From: Emiliania huxleyi CCMP1516 | Lineage: Eukaryota; Haptophyta; Isochrysidales; Noelaerhabdaceae | Direction: 5' to 3' | NCBI RefSeq assembly: GCF_000372725.1 | Contig: NW_005201092.1 | Location: forward strand, 1,128,866 to 1,152,322 | Length of the DNA stretch: 23,457 nucleotides | Part shown: positions 21,001 to 23,457 of the stretch, in pieces | Layout of the letters: each line of letters begins with the position of its first letter | Position numbering within the stretch: the stretch's first letter is position 1 | Translations under genes and position numbers: made by a program | The notes under the pieces: generated by a model | Seen by the model: the letters and a program-made list of their open reading frames with translations, nothing else | Databases searched by the model: none | What the model was told of the DNA's origin: nothing

Positions 21001-23457
21001 AGTACGATCCAGCCAGGCGCTCGCCTCGCTGCTGGCGTGCCTCCAGCACGCCTGCCTCGCAGCGGCGGCCGCGCGCCCCAGCCGTTCCGCCGCGCAGGAC
21101 GAGGTGCGCGGCGCGCTCGGCGCCGCCGCCAACGCGCTGCAGGCCACCCTCGCCCACCCGACCCTTGGCTTTTGGGCGGACAGCAGCTACGCGAGTGCGT
21201 CGCTCGCCAGCCTGCTCCGGCACGAGCCCAACCTTGAGGCGATCGCGGTCCGGCTGCGGCGCATGCTCTCGCTGTCGCCGACGCCGAGGCCGCTCCGCTC
21301 CAACGAGGCGATGCGCCGGCTGCGCCACTGGCTGCGCTCGCTCAAGATGGATGCACCGGAGGCGCCTCCGGTGGCGGAGATGCAGTCGTGGTCCATCCTG
21401 ACGCCCGTCTACAAGGAGACCGTCCTCTACTCGATGGCGGACCTGGAGGAGGAGTCGAACGACGGCCGCTCCTTCATCGAGGTGTGCTGCGCGGAGTCAC
21501 TTACTAGCCCATTCCTAGCTAGCATGCAGGCTCATTCGTAGCTCACTGGCCGCTCCTTCATCGAGGTGCTGCGCGGCCTTCACCGCGACGAGTGGGCAAA
21601 CTTTGCGCAGCGGCTCGGCGAGTCGCCCTCCGCGCTCAGCGTCGCGCGCTGCGCCTCGGAGCCGAGGCTGGCCCTCCAGCTGCGGCTGTGGGGCCTCTAG
21701 GAACCTTCTCGGAACCTTCTTGGAACCTTCCTTAGGCTGGCCCTTCAGCTGCGGCTGTGGGCCTCGATGCGAGGCCAGACTCTCGCGCGCACCGTCTACG
21801 GCATGATGCACTACGAGTCGGCCTTGGCCTTCCTCGAACCTTCTCGGAACCTGCTCGGACCCTTCCTTAGGCATGATGTACTACGAGTCGGCCTTGGCCT
21901 TCCTCGTGGCCGTGGAGGCGGGTTCAGCGGGAGGCGGCCCCGCCCCCCCTCTGCCCGCCGCCTCGCAGACCGCCGCCGCCAGTGCCTTGGCGCAGCGCAA
22001 GGTGGGCTACGTGTGCGCGTGCCAGGTCTATGGCGACTACAAGCGGGCGGGCGACCCGCGAGCGGTCGATATCGAGGCGCTTATGCACGCCTTCCCTTCG
22101 CTGCGGGTCGCCTACGTCGAGCGCAGGGGCGGCGGCGGCGAGGGAGGGGGGGAGGAGGAGGAGGAGGCGTGGGCGGCGATGCTGGTGTGCTCCGATGGGG
22201 AGGGGGGCGTGAGGTGCGAGAGCCGCGTCGGCCTCCCCGGCAACCCGATCCTCGGCGAGGGCAAGCCCGAGAACCAGAACGTGGCGCTGCCGTTTTGCCA
22301 CGGCGAGAGGGTGCAGATGGTGGACATGAACCAAGAGGGGTACTGGGAGGAGGCGCTCAAGATGCGGCCGCTGCTGCAGGAGTTCGAGTCGTCCGCCAAA
22401 GCCGGGCCGGTGACCGTCATCGGCTTCCCGGAGCACATCTTCACGCAGTCGTCCGGCTTCGTCACCGCGATCTTCATCGGGCTGCAGGAGCGCTACTTCG
22501 GCTCCTTCGTGCAGCGTGTGCTCGACGAGCCGCTGGACGTTCGGCTGCACTACGGCCACCCCGCCCTGCTCGACAAGCTGCACTTCTTCTGGGAACCGTC
22601 TTGGAACCTTCTTGGCACATTCTAGGCCACCCCGACCTGCTCGACAAGCTGCACTTCGCCACGCGCGGCGGGGTGAGCAAGGCGTCCAAGGAGATCAACT
22701 TGAGCGAGGACATCTTTAGCGGGTACAAGACGGTGCTCGCCGGCGGCTGCGTCGTCTTTCGCGAGTACCACCTCGTGGGCAAGGGGCGGCCCACAAACCT
22801 GATGGAGATCACCGGCTTCTTCGCGAAGCTCTCCTCCGGCTCCGCCGCGTCGCTCACGACGCGCGACGTGGCGCGCTTCGCCGCCAGCGCGCCGCTCGTG
22901 AAGCTCTTCTCGTACTACTACTCGGCCATCGCCTTTTACGTGCACGACGTGATCGTGATGCACGTGACGGTGCCTCGCCCCGCGCCTGTCCCTCGCCCCG
23001 TGCCCGCGCGCGCGAGGGATGGATGGCGAGCACACCGCACTCCTCATTGCGGATGGCCGAGCAGGTCCTCATCCCCTACCTGCTCGCGATGCTCGCGCTC
23101 GTCGGCCTCGATCACCGCTTCAACAACTACGAGGCGCAGCCCCTCTCGCTCTTCGCCCTGCTCCCGCTGCTGCTCTCGCTCATGACGGCCCTCCCGCTCT
23201 TGCGTGTCTGTAACGACTGCCCATCCTCTTCATCACGTGCTTCCCCGTCGTAGGCCGTGCCCGCGCTCTGCATGGTGCTGGTTGAGAGAGGGCCTCGCCG
23301 GGCCCTCTCCTTCTTGCTTGGGATGGCCATCACCGCCTCGCCCGTCTACTTCATCTTTGTCGCGCAGACAAAGTCCTTCCACTTTGCGCGCACCGTCACG
23401 GCGGGCGGCAGTTCATTAGCAGCTAATTCGTAGCTTATTTAGTAGCTGATTCGTAGC
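12066..23457 (+). CDS. fusion of SKN1/KRE6-type GH16 domain with GT48 1,3-beta-glucan synthase, 3' end outside the window
   Basis: Exons as I read them: 12066-12320, 12389-12636, 12785-12893, 13155-13218, 13293-13411, one near 13595-13827 (edges uncertain), 13866-13983, 14255-about 14343, 14427-14889, 14959-15025, 15231-15366, 15686-16006, 16075-16225, 16295-17667, 17735-18130, 18417-18442, 18512-18624, 18692-18780, 18844-18955, 19023-20137, 20253-20319, 20439-20950, 21017-21481, 21566-21666, 21736-21800, 21871-22554, 22626-22969, 23065-23205 and 23254-about 23407. Phases match at every junction except the two flanked by uncertain edges, giving about 2,700 residues. The product should be a multi-membrane enzyme that makes 1,3-beta-glucan from UDP-glucose and carries a GH16 domain of the family needed for 1,6-linkage or glucan remodelling. 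The start at 12066 (MFACLSLSLSAHAFSG) resembles a signal peptide but is not certain. Two separate genes are unlikely because coding frame continues from the GH16 end into the membrane part without a gap. Confidence 0.85.
12764..12795 (+). repeat. twin acceptor sites in intron 2 of the fusion gene
   Basis: AGGCCCGCCATCT (12764-12776) and AGGCCTGCCATCT (12783-12795) lie 19 bp apart. Both are preceded by C, so both form CAG|GCC acceptors. Using the second gives VWPAIWMLGNLG, the family sequence. Confidence 0.6.
12894..13154 (+). repeat. intron 3 of the fusion gene, with nested duplications
   Basis: A 261-bp GC-AG intron. Its 3' part holds a 23-bp perfect repeat (13090-13112 and 13154-13176) around 41 bp of GGAGCCTTCTA units. 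An older, weaker pair near 12921-12975 encloses TGGAACCTTCC units. Joining CAG to GTGCTG gives GGQVLSACSDQ. Confidence 0.75.
13219..13292 (+). repeat. intron 4 of the fusion gene, duplicating the catalytic motif
   Basis: A 29-bp repeat with two mismatches (13217-13245 and 13291-13319) flanks 45 bp of ACATGTC-type units of about 11 bp. The retained copy encodes EVDLLE; the intronic copy would read EVELLE. A GC donor at the repeat edge or a GT donor inside it would give almost the same mRNA. Confidence 0.82.
13984..14254 (+). repeat. intron 7 of the fusion gene with 11-bp minisatellite in reverse orientation
   Basis: GC-AG intron of 271 bp. About eight AGAAGGTTCCT/AGACGGTTCCT units (14029-14117) sit between imperfect 18-bp repeats (13998-14015 and 14117-14134). 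Joining gives WFLDGSLVFEATGES. Confidence 0.75.
14344..14426 (+). repeat. intron 8 of the fusion gene with a 10-bp tandem array
   Basis: Four CATCGTCTCT units (about 14358-14399) followed by a CAG acceptor. A 10-bp near-duplicate (GGAGCCGATG and GGAGCCTATG) flanks the insert. The donor is unresolved (GA at 14344 or GT at 14335). Confidence 0.65.
14890..14958 (+). repeat. intron 9 of the fusion gene with flanking duplication
   Basis: GC-AG, 69 bp. A 34-bp repeat with two mismatches (14890-14923 and 14959-14992) plus 35 bp of GGAACCATCTA/GGAGCCTTCTA units ending CTAG. Confidence 0.85.
15026..15230 (+). repeat. intron 10 of the fusion gene containing internal duplication events
   Basis: GT-AG, 205 bp; joins CTCGCGCG to GCTCTTT in phase 2 (LARLFADRL). 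Inside are four copies of GAGAGGGGTCC (15070-15113) and a perfect 20-bp repeat (15150-15169 and 15194-15213) around 24 bp of GAAGGTGCCTA units. The event here fell inside an existing intron. Confidence 0.72.
15367..15685 (+). repeat. intron 11 of the fusion gene with a 15-bp array and a duplication
   Basis: Thirteen exact copies of CACTGCCTCGCACCG fill 15403-15597. A 26-bp repeat (15624-15649 and 15684-15709) flanks 34 bp of TAGGAACCTTC units. The donor CTGCAG|GCGAGC (phase 0) and acceptor CTAG|GCGAGA join as LLALQARALPRLL. The long open frames over the array are repeat-driven. Confidence 0.75.
16007..16074 (+). repeat. intron 12 of the fusion gene with flanking duplication
   Basis: GC-AG, 68 bp. 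A 23-bp repeat with one mismatch (16005-16027 and 16073-16095) plus 45 bp of TAGGAACCTTC units and one GAGAGGGGTCT unit. Confidence 0.87.
16226..16294 (+). repeat. intron 13 of the fusion gene with flanking duplication and AT-rich filler
   Basis: GC-AG, 69 bp. A perfect 17-bp repeat (16225-16241 and 16294-16310) plus 52 bp containing AACTGTTAATT twice and ending CTACTAG. It connects the membrane bridge to the GT48 exon in frame. Confidence 0.87.
16710..16795 (+). repeat. 24-bp exonic tandem repeat coding PWWGDPTA
   Basis: Four near-identical 24-bp units within the longest exon encode PWWGDPTA three times and a diverged PWWGDGSP. They lie in the linker before FKS1 domain 1. Confidence 0.9.
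17668..17734 (+). repeat. intron 14 of the fusion gene with flanking duplication
   Basis: GC-AG, 67 bp. A perfect 24-bp repeat (17666-17689 and 17733-17756) plus 43 bp of TAGGAACCTTC/TTGGAACCTTC units. Joining gives CEAGEESDAALRVLQFEA. Confidence 0.88.
18131..18416 (+). repeat. intron 15 of the fusion gene with two rounds of duplication and 11-bp arrays
   Basis: A sequence like CTCGCTGTTTGGCATCGAGGT occurs three times (from about 18112, 18299 and 18398). The first gap holds ten GAATGCACTGC units, then variants GAATTCGCTGC and GAATTGCCTGC, then CTAACTCTAACTG. The second gap repeats a shortened version of the same series. The GT donor at 18131 and acceptor at 18416 keep phase 0. Confidence 0.83.
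18443..18511 (+). repeat. intron 16 of the fusion gene with flanking duplication
   Basis: GC-AG, 69 bp. A perfect 24-bp repeat (18441-18464 and 18510-18533) plus 45 bp of filler that contains TACTAAC (18500-18506) just before the ATAG acceptor. Confidence 0.87.
18625..18691 (+). repeat. intron 17 of the fusion gene with reverse-oriented 11-bp units
   Basis: GC-AG, 67 bp. A 26-bp repeat with one mismatch (18624-18649 and 18691-18716) plus 41 bp of TAGAAGGTTCC units, the complement of the unit in intron 14. Confidence 0.88.
18781..18843 (+). repeat. intron 18 of the fusion gene with flanking duplication
   Basis: GT-AG, 63 bp. A perfect 23-bp repeat (18780-18802 and 18843-18865) plus 40 bp of GGAACCTTCTA units. 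Joining gives CIWVPVILFFLVSFSL, a membrane segment. Confidence 0.88.
18956..19022 (+). repeat. intron 19 of the fusion gene with flanking duplication
   Basis: GC-AG, 67 bp. A perfect 24-bp repeat (18955-18978 and 19022-19045) plus 43 bp of diverged GGAACCTTCTA units. Confidence 0.87.
20138..20252 (+). repeat. intron 20 of the fusion gene, duplication inside an earlier intron end
   Basis: GC-AG, 115 bp. A perfect 15-bp repeat (20186-20200 and 20251-20265) encloses 50 bp. The first copy is itself preceded by a usable acceptor (CTGTAG at 20187), suggesting that a 50-bp intron was later lengthened by a second event. Confidence 0.75.
20320..20438 (+). repeat. intron 21 of the fusion gene, containing telomeric repeats
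   Basis: GC-AG, 119 bp, phase 1. A perfect 18-bp repeat (20309-20326 and 20365-20382) encloses 38 bp of CCCTAA repeats with one CCCTA unit. An overlapping 23-bp repeat with one mismatch (20373-20395 and 20436-20458) encloses 40 bp containing TACTAAC (20412-20418). Confidence 0.87.
20951..21016 (+). repeat. intron 22 of the fusion gene with AT-rich filler
   Basis: GC-AG, 66 bp. A 21/22-bp repeat with one extra base (20941-20961 and 21006-21027) plus 44 bp of AT-rich filler with TACTAAC at 20992-20998. Confidence 0.85.
21482..21565 (+). repeat. intron 23 of the fusion gene with flanking duplication
   Basis: GT-AG, 84 bp. A 29/31-bp repeat (21464-21494 and 21548-21576; two extra bases in copy 1) encloses 53 bp with CTAGC and TTCGTAGC motifs. 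Joining gives RSFIEVLRGLHRDEW. Confidence 0.85.
21667..21735 (+). repeat. intron 24 of the fusion gene with flanking duplication
   Basis: GC-AG, 69 bp. A 28-bp repeat (21665-21692 and 21734-21761) plus about 41 bp of GGAACCTTCTT/TCGGAACCTTC units ending CTTAG. Joining gives LALQLRLWASMRGQTL. Confidence 0.87.
21801..21870 (+). repeat. intron 25 of the fusion gene with 37-bp flanking duplication
   Basis: GC-AG, 70 bp. A 37-bp repeat with one mismatch (21800-21836 and 21870-21906) plus 33 bp of AACCTTCTCGG units. The intronic copy encodes MMHY; the exonic copy gives MMYY, the GT48 consensus. Confidence 0.89.
22555..22625 (+). repeat. intron 26 of the fusion gene with 33-bp flanking duplication
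   Basis: GC-AG, 71 bp. A 33-bp repeat with one mismatch (22554-22586 and 22625-22657) plus 38 bp of TTGGAACCTTC-like units. The exonic copy gives YGHPDLLDKL, matching the family GHPD; the intronic copy would give GHPA. Confidence 0.89.
23408..23457 (+). repeat. start of intron 29 of the fusion gene, cut by the window edge
   Basis: After HFARTVTAGG the sequence becomes AT-rich with two ATTCGTAGC motifs and in-frame stops, like the filler of intron 23. The second copy of the exon edge should lie just beyond the window. Confidence 0.6.

Larger units (their letters stand above)
16295..23407 (+). other. GT48 (FKS1/callose synthase) part of the fusion
   Basis: An FKS1 domain-1-like region lies at 16840-17560 (QLCAVAAAFEADFGFQRSVVCNQLEHLL ... 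CLLYLLVWAEAANLRHASEAVWWLFHQL). A membrane cluster follows to about 18940. The cytoplasmic catalytic region includes FAQCWNTMLHEMRRQDLVDNSE, WSILTPVYKETVLYS, LWASMRGQTLARTVYGMMYYESALAFL, YVCACQVYGDYK, NPILGEGKPENQNVALPF, DMNQEGYWEEALKMR, EHIFTQSSG, RLHYGHPDLLDKLHF and TRGGVSKASKEINLSEDIFSGY. The C-terminal membrane cluster begins around 22900 and is cut at the window edge. The FKS1 domain is preceded by a low-complexity linker with four PWWGDPTA-type units (16710-16795). Confidence 0.92.

Noticed and set aside
1666..22625. Frameshifts or a pseudogene as the explanation for the broken glucan synthase and cold-shock frames
   Set aside because: Each break has the same structure, a splice-like AG boundary, and restores frame and conserved motifs when one copy plus filler is removed. 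Random decay would not do this about 25 times.
1647..22657. Assembly artefacts as the source of the direct repeats
   Set aside because: Many copies differ by one to three substitutions, the filler between them is not found elsewhere in the read path, and the mismatches follow protein conservation. I cannot exclude an artefact at the perfect pairs without reads.

Overview
The window looks like nuclear DNA of a GC-rich, flagellated alga, most likely a haptophyte or a similar microalga; this is inferred from gene content and intron style, not from a marker gene. The evidence is many small spliceosomal introns, a eukaryotic tRNA-Leu(UAG) gene, a ciliary BBSome gene (BBS5), storage or wall beta-glucan genes, a CCCTAA (TTAGGG-type) telomere-like tract and dispersed short repeats. 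No bacterial operon structure is present.

Layout. 1-184 holds the 5' end of an unidentified minus-strand gene. 424-580 holds a tRNA-Leu on the minus strand with a 37-bp tandem duplication abutting its 3' end, followed by a long GA microsatellite. 1003-4480 is a five-exon plus-strand gene for a CSDE1/UNR-like protein with several cold-shock domains. 4859-6377 is BBS5 in eight exons. 6570-7566 on the minus strand is a short GT4-type glycosyltransferase. 7567-9508 has no convincing gene. 9509-10839 is a two-exon gene with a TRAF-type zinc finger and a coiled coil. 10840-12065 is largely empty. From 12066 to the right edge, where it is cut off, runs one very large plus-strand gene. It encodes an SKN1/KRE6-type GH16 domain, then several membrane segments, then a complete-looking start and core of a GT48 (FKS1/callose synthase) 1,3-beta-glucan synthase. 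The exons join in frame throughout, except at two junctions that I could not fix, so I read it as a single fusion protein for beta-glucan synthesis and remodelling or branching.

The most striking feature is the introns of the cold-shock gene and of the glucan synthase fusion. In about 25 places the coding sequence is interrupted by the same arrangement. The first 13-40 nt of the downstream exon also occur at the 5' end of the intron, followed by a 24-53 nt filler that ends in AG, usually TAG, and then the exon resumes with the second copy. The filler is a short tandem repeat (often an 11-bp unit built around CTAG, in either orientation), an AT-rich tract with TACTAAC-like sites, or in one case telomeric repeats. 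Removing one copy plus the filler restores the reading frame and the conserved protein motifs. Most donors are GC rather than GT. BBS5, in the same window, also has GC-AG introns but lacks these duplications. This looks like a process of recent intron gain by staggered-break repair with filler insertion, which I regard as the main candidate for an undescribed system here.
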